A stretch of 64,000 nt of DNA from Anaerolineaceae bacterium (GTDB taxonomy: Bacteria; Chloroflexota; Anaerolineae; Aggregatilineales; Phototrophicaceae): contig WGMX01000005.1 in the NCBI GenBank assembly GCA_016124855.1, positions 34,488 through 98,487 on the forward strand, given 5' to 3'. Every line of letters begins with the position of its first letter. Within the stretch, counting starts at the first letter, position 1. This document shows, piece after piece, positions 47,801 to 56,627 of the stretch. The position numbers and the translations under genes were made by a program. The notes beneath the pieces are model-generated. The model saw nothing but the letters and a program-made list of their open reading frames with translations, made no database searches and had not been told where the DNA came from.

Positions 47801-50071
47801 GCCATTGCCATTCAAAACGCGCGTCTTTCGACCGAAACCGCAGCCCTCGTGGAAGAAGGCTTCCTCATCAACAGCCTCAGCCAATCCTTTGCTGCCACAC
47901 TTAATGTGGATGACATGATTGCCGCTGTGCGCGAACAAGTGCCTCAATTGACCAAAGCCGAACAAATGTATCTGGCACTTTATGATGAAGTCACACAAAC
48001 CATTGTCTTCCCTGTGGCCATCAAGAACGGTAAGCCCATCACAATGGAACCACGCCAGCTAAATACTGACGAAGTTTCGTTCATCATCACCCATCGTCGC
48101 TCACTGTCGCTAGGTGGTGGCAACTTCAGTAGTGATGATATGCGTCACAACTTGAATATCACCAATGGCGAACCTGATGCGCGCAGTTACCTCGGTGTTC
48201 CTGTGGCATCGGGTGATCAAGTGCTCGGCGTGTTAGCTATCCGCGATACCAATAATACGCGGGCATTTGGCATCAATGACGAGCGTTTACTGACCACCGT
48301 TGGTTCGCAGTTGGGTTCCGCCATGCAGAACGCGCTGCTGTTTGAACGAATTAACAACTTTGCCGATGAGCTGAACCAGCGTGTTAAAGAACGGACTGAC
48401 GAACTTCAGCAAGAGCGCGACCGCTTGGATATGCTGTATCGCATCACGGCTGAGCTGGCACGTACATTGGATATGGATCGCGTTTTGACCCGCGCCCTCG
48501 AAACAGTAGCGACTGCCGTCAACGCGCATGAAGGCGTTATTCTCCTGATTGATCCGCTGACAGATCGTTTGATGCCGCGCGCCGCATTACATTCAGACAT
48601 CGCAAGCTTAACCGATGGTGCGCCGGAACACCCGGCTGGGATGTTGGCCCGCTGGCTATTGGAAAATGACAACCTACTCATCGCCAATGATTTACAAGAC
48701 CAACCCTATTGGGATATTTCGGCCCCCGGAGCGGAGGACTGGCATAGTGCTTTGGCTGTGTTACTCGAAAGCAATGACGATCCTCAAGGCGTGCTGGTAC
48801 TCCTCAACCACGAGACAAAAGCCTTTACCGAAACGCAGCTTAAGTTGGTCATGGCCGCTGCTAATCAGGTGGCTGCCGCTATTAACAACGCTGACCTTTA
48901 TCACCTCATTCGCGACCAAGCAGAACGCCTCGGTACACTGGTCCGTGTCGAACAAGAAGAGTCAGAAAAGAACTCGGCTATCGTTGAAGGCATCGCTGAC
49001 GGCGTTATGCTGGCGGACTCGGAAGGCGCGATTGTCTTATTCAATGGAGCCGCCGAACGTATCCTTGAACTACAGCGCGATCAAGTTATCGGGCAATCGA
49101 TGTTCCGCTTGACTCGGTTGTTCGGGCAATCAGCGACACAATGGGCCAACAATATCGAAACATGGACCAAAAATCCTGACACTTACCAACCGGGTGAATT
49201 CTTGGAGCAAACCCTTGATCTCGGTCAGAAAGTGGTACAAGTCCATCTTTCGCCAGTTTACATCAGCGAACGTTTTCTCGGAACGGTTTCGGTATTCCGC
49301 GACATCACGAAAGAAGTGGAAGCCGACCGTATTAAGAGCGAATTTGTCTCCAACGTATCACATGAGTTGCGTACACCCATGACCAGCATTAAAGGCTTCG
49401 CTGACCTCATGTTGATGGGTGTCGCGGGACAGCTCAGCGAACCTCAAAGCGGTTTCTTGACCAAAATCAAGAACAATGCTGACCGCCTGAGCAAGCTGGT
49501 TGAAGACCTGCTCGATATCTCCAAACTGGACGCCGGTGAAGCGCTCAACATTGAAGCCGTAGATTTGCGGGAAGTTATACCCAGCGCGCTAAACAGTGTG
49601 AAGAACCGTGCTGAAAATGACCAGAAGCAGCTAAAGGTCACCGTTGACATTGATAAACAGGTTCCAGTTATCGAAGCTGACCCGCTAAAACTTATGCAAA
49701 TTCTGACCAACGTGATCGGTAACTCTTACAACTACACCTATGCCGGTGGCTTAGTCAAAATCTACGCCAAGGTTGATGCTGACCAAGAACGTGTGGTGAT
49801 CGCTATTGAAGATACGGGCATTGGTATTCCCGATGAGTTCAAACCACGCATCTGGGGACGTTTTGAACGCTATGAAGATCATGCACTGGTCATGGATATT
49901 CCCGGTACGGGTCTGGGACTATCAATTGTTCGTGAACTCGTCCTGATGCATAATGGAGATATATGGTTCGACTCCGAGTTAGGCAAAGGTACGACATTCT
50001 ATATCGGGCTTCCGGTGAAGCAGCCTAAGAATTCGCAGCAAACTCAGCAAGATGTTAGCCGGGGTCAATAA
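41834..50071 (+). CDS. Giant multi-GAF/PAS sensor histidine kinase (2745 aa)
   Basis: N-terminal TM; 12 GAF-terminal signatures such as NQVAIALDNANLYTEA; PAS segments; H-box FVSNVSHELRTPMTSIKGF; HATPase DTGIGIPDEF, GTGLGLSIV. Confidence 0.97.
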   Translation: MGLGLLLFIGGLVIIAGLFVWSRQRQALGFIPASEPNSSIDLPVASGDDAVLVSREHGQLVFVNENARKWLNMNGGDPSLEYIAAMAKPTDSFLELFAGQGQASFQLGSRWVEASSHNIPTGSETRTVIVMREIAGSSNHAGSLDLTLAMNTINEIGETINASMGLQQVYQALLTIVMKAIPAHAGEICIWDDNTKQLLPLGWVGDSSYIIKLQESGGNYKFGEGISGWIAQHYKPALITNVADATAVQPKLPNFYKSYVGVPLLLGERFIGTLELAHNQASAFSQPQLAMLQAVSKQVAISIYNTELYGEQAQRINDMATIGALTNLNETSADASSTYLALNSRIAKIVDAGVAGVLIYDENRRALMPELPFYGLPDQLAQSCVIPLPPDSPQRDIYERQDYWVTNDVADESLIESLGLKAIFGVAGIKSTALLPLQIGDRRIGMMQISNKKSASGFNAQDIKEMKLLVAQAAVVVENLRLRQRELRRDTELTGLQELTQAIGSLSREEEFYLTINARIAAQMDVTMCGILLFDHEKHQLTAQLPFHGVTDDLLKDYRIPLAPGSPLENIWDEVDYWFTNRAQADAVVYAAGLAEFADRLKVDKTLLAVLSVGGRRLGVVQVSNKIGGEDFNDKDGKLLLIFATQVAAMIENARLYHDMQQSAEQATSLRNVAELAGSVLKPDDPFTPVLAEIASLTRSPLVYINALDQQAGSLITYPRWVYGHELAEPIVIDVFSQNFAKSPAMTRQPYLTNDIAADPNVSDSYKQIAQKFGLRTSVQVPLLVGDRSLGELGIANREDGSYDETDIETMSAIAAQIAATIERLRLYEAAGDNLNRRLLELDAISRISNTLAETLDVNQVLDVIRDEAARATRADGSSVVLLKSQDTWAKIDQPEVDRRLGDLKRMSGLASIELEAVSRGASTVLVNDYVTASMMAAPPGARSALAAAFLYEDQVVGVIHLFHDRANNFDDRAAAFLLTLAAKASLGYGNFIRYKEQIDQGNRLRRRVDQLNEIFELGQTLQGNLDQVMLLETILESIQDALGYTLGVVVLLDNETNILRRTAQFGMPLEDFERSKAYTMTEEELNTLLQPRYQISESYFFPAEQVADWGKVSLKPLLIDFPGKRNLTFSPSPKHWHDGDILLVPLHAPDGRLLGAMSLDRPQDNIRPDRSVMEVLEIFAHEAEGSIENIRLYLESIQNAEQELRLNQMMEAISSSLDTTQIVESIAYGTLRLIPFSQINVALSDPETGTYNLLKTTINNDSSLLTNREHRGHIDNTALMQAVISGQDALYRAGDETVSEFEDLQTWHSQGEQTSLIIPLMTGGKALGAMHIGSSQTDTAAFEEFRPLLKRIANLAAVSIQNAHLFNQALNLQNFNESVVESIQQGIIVLDKSGLILSINDFMINRYGWSQSEALRQDLFTYSPNLLDILKEDVQSVLENGLPREKIGQSTRFDDGKVMVRNFYTYPLKSADSIRGAVLLVEDVTERAMLEKDLEARANQLGVLTEVSSRITASLNREAVINLALNEIGRVLNYDTMTLWSRHGDDLVLEGSSGFTSDLTPEDTHLRISAHQRMGDVIELKAPLRIDHLLKLDNLPGDNDAQSWLGVPLVNQGNVVGVIALAKQEARFYDAQAEQAAFAFANQVAIALDNANLYTEAQYQTERLSLLNRVSVLLAQSLDSENILEIALREIAQTIKLEDARALIFERGLQIGQVVMQYPRGDEPPDEAINLNQYPAYQLVRRNAAPVIIDDVSQLDEGDALRIDMESRDVKAYVMIPMTVAGQVIGAFDAEVKTSARPFTPEQIDLSLIIANQAAIAVQNTNLLEQTLIRTRELETLLEAAQATALTLNLEDAFRSVVDLMLHALEMDDCAVMMWDNVENVLEVQIDSTRTDDGETVSSKGTRYNLRQYPAKLKALQEAQIVVINANQVNADPMELDELKQYQRRLRVLIPLVVREQAIGLIQVQQIAQRREFSHREIRLAQALGAQSAIAIQNARLSTETAALVEEGFLINSLSQSFAATLNVDDMIAAVREQVPQLTKAEQMYLALYDEVTQTIVFPVAIKNGKPITMEPRQLNTDEVSFIITHRRSLSLGGGNFSSDDMRHNLNITNGEPDARSYLGVPVASGDQVLGVLAIRDTNNTRAFGINDERLLTTVGSQLGSAMQNALLFERINNFADELNQRVKERTDELQQERDRLDMLYRITAELARTLDMDRVLTRALETVATAVNAHEGVILLIDPLTDRLMPRAALHSDIASLTDGAPEHPAGMLARWLLENDNLLIANDLQDQPYWDISAPGAEDWHSALAVLLESNDDPQGVLVLLNHETKAFTETQLKLVMAAANQVAAAINNADLYHLIRDQAERLGTLVRVEQEESEKNSAIVEGIADGVMLADSEGAIVLFNGAAERILELQRDQVIGQSMFRLTRLFGQSATQWANNIETWTKNPDTYQPGEFLEQTLDLGQKVVQVHLSPVYISERFLGTVSVFRDITKEVEADRIKSEFVSNVSHELRTPMTSIKGFADLMLMGVAGQLSEPQSGFLTKIKNNADRLSKLVEDLLDISKLDAGEALNIEAVDLREVIPSALNSVKNRAENDQKQLKVTVDIDKQVPVIEADPLKLMQILTNVIGNSYNYTYAGGLVKIYAKVDADQERVVIAIEDTGIGIPDEFKPRIWGRFERYEDHALVMDIPGTGLGLSIVRELVLMHNGDIWFDSELGKGTTFYIGLPVKQPKNSQQTQQDVSRGQ

Positions 50072-50098
50072 GGCAATTTACAGAAGGTACGTCGCATA

Positions 50099-50476
50099 AT
50101 GGCAAATATCCTAATTGCAGAAGATGAACGCGACATCCGTGACTTAATCCAGTTCACGCTGATGTTTGCCGGTCATAAAATAACAGCCGCCGCCAATGGA
50201 GCCGAGGCGCTGGAACTCGCACCAAAAGTAAAACCTGACCTCATCATGATGGATGTGCGGATGCCCAAAATGACGGGATATGAGGCTTGCCGCGAGATGA
50301 AGAAGATCGACGAAATCAAACATGTTCCCGTTATTTTCTTATCGGCTAAAGGTCAAGATGAGGAAAAACAGACCGGAATTGATGCTGGCGCAGTGGCTTA
50401 CATCCTCAAACCATTTGCACCGGATGATCTCACCCGACAAATTGCTGAAATTCTAAAAGCCAATGGGCTTTCCTAA
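50099..50476 (+). CDS. Single-domain response regulator
   Basis: ILIAEDERDIRDLI, DLIMMDVRMPKMTGYEAC, FLSAKGQDEE, AYILKPF. Confidence 0.95.
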   Translation: MANILIAEDERDIRDLIQFTLMFAGHKITAAANGAEALELAPKVKPDLIMMDVRMPKMTGYEACREMKKIDEIKHVPVIFLSAKGQDEEKQTGIDAGAVAYILKPFAPDDLTRQIAEILKANGLS

Positions 50477-50496
50477 ATGGAGACGTTAAAGACGCA

Positions 50497-51501
50497 ATGA
50501 GTGCTATTAGCATTGGCGGCGAACTCGTCCATTATGAAGTACTGGGACGTGGACGACCAGTTATTCTAATTCATAGTTGGGTTGGTTCGTGGCGATATTG
50601 GGTTCCCACAATGCAGAATCTGCAACTCAAGTACCGTGTCTACGCCATTGATTTGCACGGCTTTGGTGATTCGAGCAAGAACCCGCAGAAGTACACTATC
50701 GATAATCAGCGAAAACTCCTATCTGACTTTATGCAGGCAATGGGTATTCCGAAAGCGGCGATCATCGGACATGGTTTAGGCGCGTGGGTCGCAGCAGAAT
50801 ATGCACGTGTGTTTCCTGATCAGGCTCCCCGTGTCATGCTTATTAGTGCTCCGCTGTTCGACATGCCCAACCTCGACCGCCGAACACGACCGGGACGTGG
50901 AAACGCCCCTGTACACAGCCGCACCGCTTTTGCAGATGTGCATCCAGAAGCGACGATTATGAATTCCAATATCCGCACGGCGATGTTGGAACGGTTGCGT
51001 GCGGCAAGTGCCAGCGGTCAAGTCTCAACCGAATACATGCCGGAGATTCCACATGCTGACTCCGGAACACGTTACAATCAACTGCTCGATATTATTGGGA
51101 GCAGCAGTCCAGAAGCGCTTTTACAACGCTGCCTAAAACGCTCTGATCCCGTGTACGCAAAGCTGGAATTGGATTTGCCCAAGACTGATCCTCAAGCGCT
51201 GCGTGTAAGCGCTATTGAATACGATTGTGGACGTTTTCTGGACACGGTCTGGCAGCTGCCCATGCAGACGCTTGTACTTCACGGCGAAGAGGACGGACTT
51301 ATCGATAGGCCGAATGAGTCGGTGTGGAACTACATTACCTATGATAAGGAAGATAAACTTCTGCCTATCCCTCTGCCTAACATCAAACACTTCCCCATGC
51401 TGGAATACGACCGCTTTTACAGGTTGGTCAACGAATTCTTGGAAGTGTCCGACATCAGCAAACTGGAAGTGACAGAACGGTGGAAGCGCCGAAGCCGCTA
51501 A
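50497..51501 (+). CDS. Alpha/beta-hydrolase
   Basis: VILIHSWVGSW, AAIIGHGLGAWVAAEYAR, IKHFPMLEYDRFY. Confidence 0.9.
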   Translation: MSAISIGGELVHYEVLGRGRPVILIHSWVGSWRYWVPTMQNLQLKYRVYAIDLHGFGDSSKNPQKYTIDNQRKLLSDFMQAMGIPKAAIIGHGLGAWVAAEYARVFPDQAPRVMLISAPLFDMPNLDRRTRPGRGNAPVHSRTAFADVHPEATIMNSNIRTAMLERLRAASASGQVSTEYMPEIPHADSGTRYNQLLDIIGSSSPEALLQRCLKRSDPVYAKLELDLPKTDPQALRVSAIEYDCGRFLDTVWQLPMQTLVLHGEEDGLIDRPNESVWNYITYDKEDKLLPIPLPNIKHFPMLEYDRFYRLVNEFLEVSDISKLEVTERWKRRSR

Positions 51502-52148
51502 CAGCCTTCATTTTCGCAAACGGCACAACAGACGATGGCCCGCTGGTTCGGCGTGAGCTGGCAGCTGCTGCTGATGCATGGATCATAGCAGCCGATGGTG
51601 GAGCGCGGCAGGCACAATATTACGGACTGCCTATTCACAGCGTCGTTGGTGATTTAGACTCACTTGATGAGCTTGAAATCGCACAATTGACCGAACAGGG
51701 TGCGGATATTCAACGGTTTCCTGCTGAAAAGAATGAAACTGATCTTGAACTAGCACTCTTGCTTGCTGCCCGAAAAGACGCTCATCGCATACGGGTATTC
51801 TCAGCTTTGGGGGGACGGCTCGACCAAACGCTGAGCAACATCTATTTGTTGGCACTAGCGCCGCTCAGACATATCGATGTCCGCCTGATGGCAGGTAAAC
51901 AGCAAGCATGGATTATTTATCCCGGTAGAACGGTCATTCAAGGCGCAAAAGACGATACTATTTCACTGATTCCTATCGCCGGTGAAGCACAGGGAATACG
52001 CACCGACAATCTTTACTATCCCCTGCGTCACGAAACACTGACTTTCGGCCCTGCACGGGGCGTAAGCAACGTTATGCAATCTGAGACTGCCCATGTCCAA
52101 TTCGATTCGGGTGTTTTATTGGTTGTCCACACTTTAGGACGCGCCTAA
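51480..52148 (+). CDS. Thiamine pyrophosphokinase
   Basis: IIAADGGARQAQYYGLPIHSVVGDLDSLD, FPAEKNETDLELAL, SALGGRLDQTLSNIYLL. GTG start overlaps upstream ORF. Confidence 0.92.
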   Translation: MEAPKPLTAFIFANGTTDDGPLVRRELAAAADAWIIAADGGARQAQYYGLPIHSVVGDLDSLDELEIAQLTEQGADIQRFPAEKNETDLELALLLAARKDAHRIRVFSALGGRLDQTLSNIYLLALAPLRHIDVRLMAGKQQAWIIYPGRTVIQGAKDDTISLIPIAGEAQGIRTDNLYYPLRHETLTFGPARGVSNVMQSETAHVQFDSGVLLVVHTLGRA

Positions 52149-52259
52149 TTCCCTTATAAATTCATTGAGTTCAACTGTCGAATGCAGGTTGACGAAGCGC
52201 CGTCATGCACGTTATTATGCGTTCGCTAACGGGCTGCTTGTTCATTCATGGTCTGAAAC

Positions 52260-52730
52260 ATGACAACACTCAATATTGAAAAACACAATCATCATGGTGA
52301 ATTTGTTCTCTCCTACCCCGGCGAAATCCTTGAGCGTGGCGAAACGTGGGTTTGTTTACGGGCCGTGTTTGATCGCAAAGAAGCCAATTTAGGCTTCGTG
52401 GTCTTTCAACAGGGCGATGTCTTCTATGAATGGTTTTTCAGCGACCAATGGTACAACATCTTCCAAGTACATGTTGGCGAGACAGCAGCAATCAAGGGTT
52501 GGTATTGTAATATCACCCGTCCAGCGCATATTGATGATGAGCGAGTCTACTCCGACGATTTGGAACTCGATGTGTTTGTGATGCCCAATGGCACGATCAT
52601 CTTGTTGGACGAAGAAGAATTCGCCGCCTTGAACCTGAGTACTGATGAGCGTATGGCAGCATTACGCGCCATTCAAGATATTCGCCAACGGGTATCAGTC
52701 CGTGATGTTCCTTTTACCGCTATTGAGTGA
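52260..52730 (+). CDS. DUF402 domain-containing protein
   Basis: EWFFSDQWYNIFQVH...KGWYCNITRPA...DDLELDVFVMPNG..ILDEEEF. Confidence 0.88.
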   Translation: MTTLNIEKHNHHGEFVLSYPGEILERGETWVCLRAVFDRKEANLGFVVFQQGDVFYEWFFSDQWYNIFQVHVGETAAIKGWYCNITRPAHIDDERVYSDDLELDVFVMPNGTIILLDEEEFAALNLSTDERMAALRAIQDIRQRVSVRDVPFTAIE

Positions 52731-52732
52731 AT

Positions 52733-53194
52733 TTAGTCTTTATCCGGATGGACGAGTAGTACCGGAACCTTGACTCCTTCCATAACTTTGGCGGCCACGC
52801 TCCCAAATAAAAACCGCGCAAGACCGGTTCGACCGTGCGTACTCATAACCACCAAATCAATACCTTCATCACGCACATAGTCACAAATGGCGCTGGCAAC
52901 TCCTGCGCTTTCCAGAATTAGCGTCTGCACCTTAATCCCTTGTGGACGCAGTTCATTGGCGACACCTGTGAGCGACTGCTCAACACCTTTGCGAAGTTGA
53001 TCAATTTGTCCCTCTTGTCCGGCTAACGAAATTTGATCGGCATATTCTGTACCCGGTGGTCGGAAAACATACAATATAACCAGCACCGAATCGTTGGCGA
53101 GGGCAATATCCATTGCATGTGGAATGGCGCGCCTGCCCCAGCCCGAACCATCCCAAGGCACCAGTATTTTCTTGTAGCGGCTTTGCGTAGGCAT
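52733..53194 (-). CDS. Universal stress protein (UspA family)
   Basis: KKILVPWDGSGWGRRAIPHA, DLVVMSTHGRTGLARFLFGSVAAKVMEGVKVPVLLV. Confidence 0.95.
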   Translation of the reverse strand: MPTQSRYKKILVPWDGSGWGRRAIPHAMDIALANDSVLVILYVFRPPGTEYADQISLAGQEGQIDQLRKGVEQSLTGVANELRPQGIKVQTLILESAGVASAICDYVRDEGIDLVVMSTHGRTGLARFLFGSVAAKVMEGVKVPVLLVHPDKD

Positions 53195-53354
53195 GATCCA
53201 TATCCTCCCCTTTAATAAGTTTAAGTAGATTCTACACTATCCTTGAGTTCACCAGTATAAACTCCCTAAACATTTCGGCTTGAGGATCAAACCAAATTCG
53301 CTATAATTTCGTCAATAATTCTCAGTAAATCTACATAAATCAGGTTAAAGCGAT

Positions 53355-54761
53355 ATGGAAACGACTCCCCAAGAGAATCTGTCGATAAGGCGCAACCTTA
53401 AACTTGGCCTTTTCCACCTCGGTTCGAGCATGGCGGACATCATCATTACCGGGCTGTGGAATCGTGTGATGATAAGTGATTTGGGTTATGCGGCGACTCC
53501 CGTAAGCTTGTTGATTAGCCTTCGTTATTTCCTTGCGCCACTGGGCATCTGGGCGGGGCGCATTTCCGACCAGCGCAGCGTTGGTGGCTTTCGGCGCATG
53601 TTCTGGATCGGCACCGGGCGCGCGATGATGGCGATTGGCATTTTGATTCTGGGTGTTGCGACCACCTCACTGGCACAGGGCGGTGGCATAACCGGAATGG
53701 CCGGAAATGATACCGCGCAGTGGATTGGGATCGTTCTAGCAATTCTGTTGTTCAGTTTGGGTAACAGCATTTCAGGCGGAACCTTCTTAGCTCTGCTGTA
53801 TGACCGAACACCGGAACATCAACGCGGGCGGGCAATCGGCATCGTATGGACTTTCCTGTTAATCGGTTATGCAATTTTTGGTGTGATCTTCGGAAGATTG
53901 CTGCCGCATAATGAAGGTGTTGCAGGATTGAGTTTCGCGCCCGAAGCGCTCCAAAATGTGTTTATCATCGCGGCTGTTTCGATGGCGATTTTGTGGCTCA
54001 TTTCAATGATTTACGAAGAACGCCGCGCCAATAAAGGTGGCGAGACTTATACCAGCGGCAGCCAGCAGGAATATTCGACATCTGCGCTGGCGGATTTAAA
54101 GTTGGTGATCAACAACCGTGCAATGCGCTACTTCATGCTGTTCCTCGCACTGTCAATGTTTTCGGCTTTCTCGCAAGATCTGATCCTAGAACCTTTCGGT
54201 GGTGATGTCTTCCAGATGGATGCCGCCCATACGACACGATTTAACTCCTATTGGGGAACAACCGCGATCATCGGTATGATTCTTTTTCTATTTCTAGCGC
54301 GCCGCTACAAATCGCTGAATAATCGGGTTCTATCCTATGCGGGTGTCGCCATTCTTACGGCGGCTTTCGGCATCTTCACCATTTCTGCGCTGGCGCAAAT
54401 ACGCCCGCTGGTGACATGGGGGCTGCTGGTGTTCGGGATCGGGCAAGGCATTTGGACGGTGGGTGCAAACGGCTTGATGATGGATATGAGTCCTAATGGT
54501 CGGGCTGGCACGTTCCTCGGCTTCTGGACACTGGTTGTCACCTTCGCGCGGGGCGGCGGGCAAGGTGCTGGCGGTATCATCCATGATATTGGGATCAGCG
54601 TGTTTGGCAGCCCTTCTGCCGCTTACGGAATTTGTTTCCTTGTTGGTACAGTCGGCTTAGCCCTTTCAATCGTCATGCTGCGGCAAGCGAACATCAAAGC
54701 ATATAAGGCCGAGCATGTTCCGACCGATGCGGTTGGCGTGCTGGCTACGGCTTTGGATTAA
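53355..54761 (+). CDS. PucC/BCH-family MFS transporter
   Basis: LFHLGSSMADIIITGLWNRVMISDLGYAATPVSLLISLRYFLAPLGIWAGRISDQ; 12 TM-like segments. Confidence 0.85.
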   Translation: METTPQENLSIRRNLKLGLFHLGSSMADIIITGLWNRVMISDLGYAATPVSLLISLRYFLAPLGIWAGRISDQRSVGGFRRMFWIGTGRAMMAIGILILGVATTSLAQGGGITGMAGNDTAQWIGIVLAILLFSLGNSISGGTFLALLYDRTPEHQRGRAIGIVWTFLLIGYAIFGVIFGRLLPHNEGVAGLSFAPEALQNVFIIAAVSMAILWLISMIYEERRANKGGETYTSGSQQEYSTSALADLKLVINNRAMRYFMLFLALSMFSAFSQDLILEPFGGDVFQMDAAHTTRFNSYWGTTAIIGMILFLFLARRYKSLNNRVLSYAGVAILTAAFGIFTISALAQIRPLVTWGLLVFGIGQGIWTVGANGLMMDMSPNGRAGTFLGFWTLVVTFARGGGQGAGGIIHDIGISVFGSPSAAYGICFLVGTVGLALSIVMLRQANIKAYKAEHVPTDAVGVLATALD

Positions 54762-54782
54762 AACGAACAGTCATCAATTAGG

Positions 54783-54820
54783 CGGTCAATCATCGGTTGC
54801 GAATGGTGATTGACCGTTTT
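54783..54820 (+). terminator. Intrinsic terminator
   Basis: CGGTCAATCA ... TGATTGACCG-TTTT perfect 10-bp arms. Confidence 0.75.
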
Positions 54821-54995
54821 CGATTCCGCTGCTAGCAAGGTACTATATTGTAATTACATTCACGACTTTGGACAGTAATGATTAAGCAAAAGGCAAATGG
54901 GAGCACACGTAGCTGCTCCCCACCAAAGACGAAAATCATCTTTTAGCCCGTCATTAATAATCCTCAGGTCACGCTCAAGTATAAAGGTGTAGTGA

Positions 54996-56627
54996 TTGTC
55001 ACGTTCCGCCGTTCTCACTAACCGTCAGATCGTCCGCGCAGCGGGTGTTGCCCTATTGGGTTTCCTCGCCAGCGGTGTTCTAGGCATTATCCGCACGTCG
55101 ATTATCAACAGCACTTTTGGAGCAGGTTGGGCGCTAGATGCCTTCACCACTGCGCAGCGTATCCCGGAACTGATTTTTGTGCTGGTCGCAGGTGGCGCAT
55201 TAGGTTCGTCCTTCATTCCAGTGTTCGCGCGCTATCTGCGAAGTGACAGTGACGAACGCGCATGGCGGCTGGCGAGCGCAACCATTACCCTTTCGTCACT
55301 AGCAGCAGCGATACTCTCGGTGGTGGTGGTTATCTTTGCTCCGTGGATTGTGGCCGTAATACTCGCGCCGGGAGAACCCGCCGATGTGCAGCCACTCACC
55401 GTATCGCTCATTCGGATTATGATGCTGACGCCGTTCATCTTCAGCATAAGCGGTTTGATGATGGGCATCTTGCAAACATACGGCAACTTCGTCCTGCCGT
55501 CACTGGCTATCAGCATGAACAGCATCGGGCAGATAATCGGCGCATTGGTACTGGCACATATCCTGCCACCATTGACCGGAAGCGTTGCTCAGGTGGGCAG
55601 CGCTAATGTCTACGGGTTGGCGTGGGGCGCGGTTTTGAGTGCTGTGCTGCATCTGGCAGTACAACTGCCGGGATTAAGAGCCATACAAACGCAATCCCCC
55701 AAAATTCGGCTCATCGCAGACTGGCGAACACCGGGAATAAGAGAAGTCCTGCTGATGATGGGGCCGCGTGTATTGGGGCTTGGCGTGGCGCAGCTTAATT
55801 TCATCGTTAACACCAACTTTGCTTCGCGGATGGTGGAAGGCAGCCAAGCGGTTTTAACGACCGCTTGGACATTGATGTTTACAATCCTCGGTGTGATCGG
55901 ACAGAGCATCGGCACGGCGGTTTTCCCGACGCTTTCGGCGCTGGCGGCTGAAGGGAACATGGATGGCTATAAAGACCGTTTGGCGCGGGCATTACGCAGC
56001 GTTATCTTTTTAGCGTTACCAGCAACGGTCGGACTCATTATCTTAGGCGGGCCTTTCGTGGCGTTACTTTTCCAGCGGAATAGTTGGACAGCCGAAGATA
56101 CGGCTGGAACGGCTTGGGCGTTGGCTTTTTTCTCGTTGGGGATTACCGGACACGCCGGATTAGAAGTGCTTTCGCGGGCTTTTTATGCGTTGGGGGATAC
56201 TAAAACGCCGGTGCTTATTGGCGTGATGTCCCTAGTGGCTAACATTTTGCTGAGCATAATCTTCATCCAGTTTGTGGGCGATCCAGCGAGTTTGGCACAC
56301 GGACCGTACGCAGGGTTGGCACTGGCGAATTCATTGACGACGCTATTGGAGGCGCTAGGATTATGGAGTGTCCTGCGGCGGCGCATCGGCGATACGAGAG
56401 ACACATATCTTCTCGACGGCATATTGCGAACAGGGGCAGCAACTGCTGCTATGCTGGTGGTCATTCTCGGCTTCCGGTTGGTGCTGGCTGATCAAATCAG
56501 CATGGGATTAATGGGCATCGTGGGTGGTGGTTTGGGTGTGGCAGTGTTTTTTGGGAGCAGCACCCTGCTCAAAATGGAAGAAACGCATACCGTTCTTGGC
56601 ATGATATTAAGGCGAATAAAGCGTTAA
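54996..56627 (+). CDS. murJ: Lipid II flippase MurJ/MviN family
   Basis: GIIRTSIINSTFGAGWALDAFTTAQRIPELIFVLVAGGALGSSFIPVFARYL; 14 TM-like segments; TTG start. Confidence 0.93.
   Translation: MSRSAVLTNRQIVRAAGVALLGFLASGVLGIIRTSIINSTFGAGWALDAFTTAQRIPELIFVLVAGGALGSSFIPVFARYLRSDSDERAWRLASATITLSSLAAAILSVVVVIFAPWIVAVILAPGEPADVQPLTVSLIRIMMLTPFIFSISGLMMGILQTYGNFVLPSLAISMNSIGQIIGALVLAHILPPLTGSVAQVGSANVYGLAWGAVLSAVLHLAVQLPGLRAIQTQSPKIRLIADWRTPGIREVLLMMGPRVLGLGVAQLNFIVNTNFASRMVEGSQAVLTTAWTLMFTILGVIGQSIGTAVFPTLSALAAEGNMDGYKDRLARALRSVIFLALPATVGLIILGGPFVALLFQRNSWTAEDTAGTAWALAFFSLGITGHAGLEVLSRAFYALGDTKTPVLIGVMSLVANILLSIIFIQFVGDPASLAHGPYAGLALANSLTTLLEALGLWSVLRRRIGDTRDTYLLDGILRTGAATAAMLVVILGFRLVLADQISMGLMGIVGGGLGVAVFFGSSTLLKMEETHTVLGMILRRIKR

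Noticed and set aside
48615-49112. 165-aa alternate-frame ORF inside the giant kinase
   Set aside because: Lies within a continuous GAF/PAS coding frame; no independent support.
54849-54920. TGTAATTACA palindrome and GGGAGCA/TGCTCCC hairpin upstream of murJ
   Set aside because: Could be regulatory but single occurrence and short arms; insufficient support to list as a feature.
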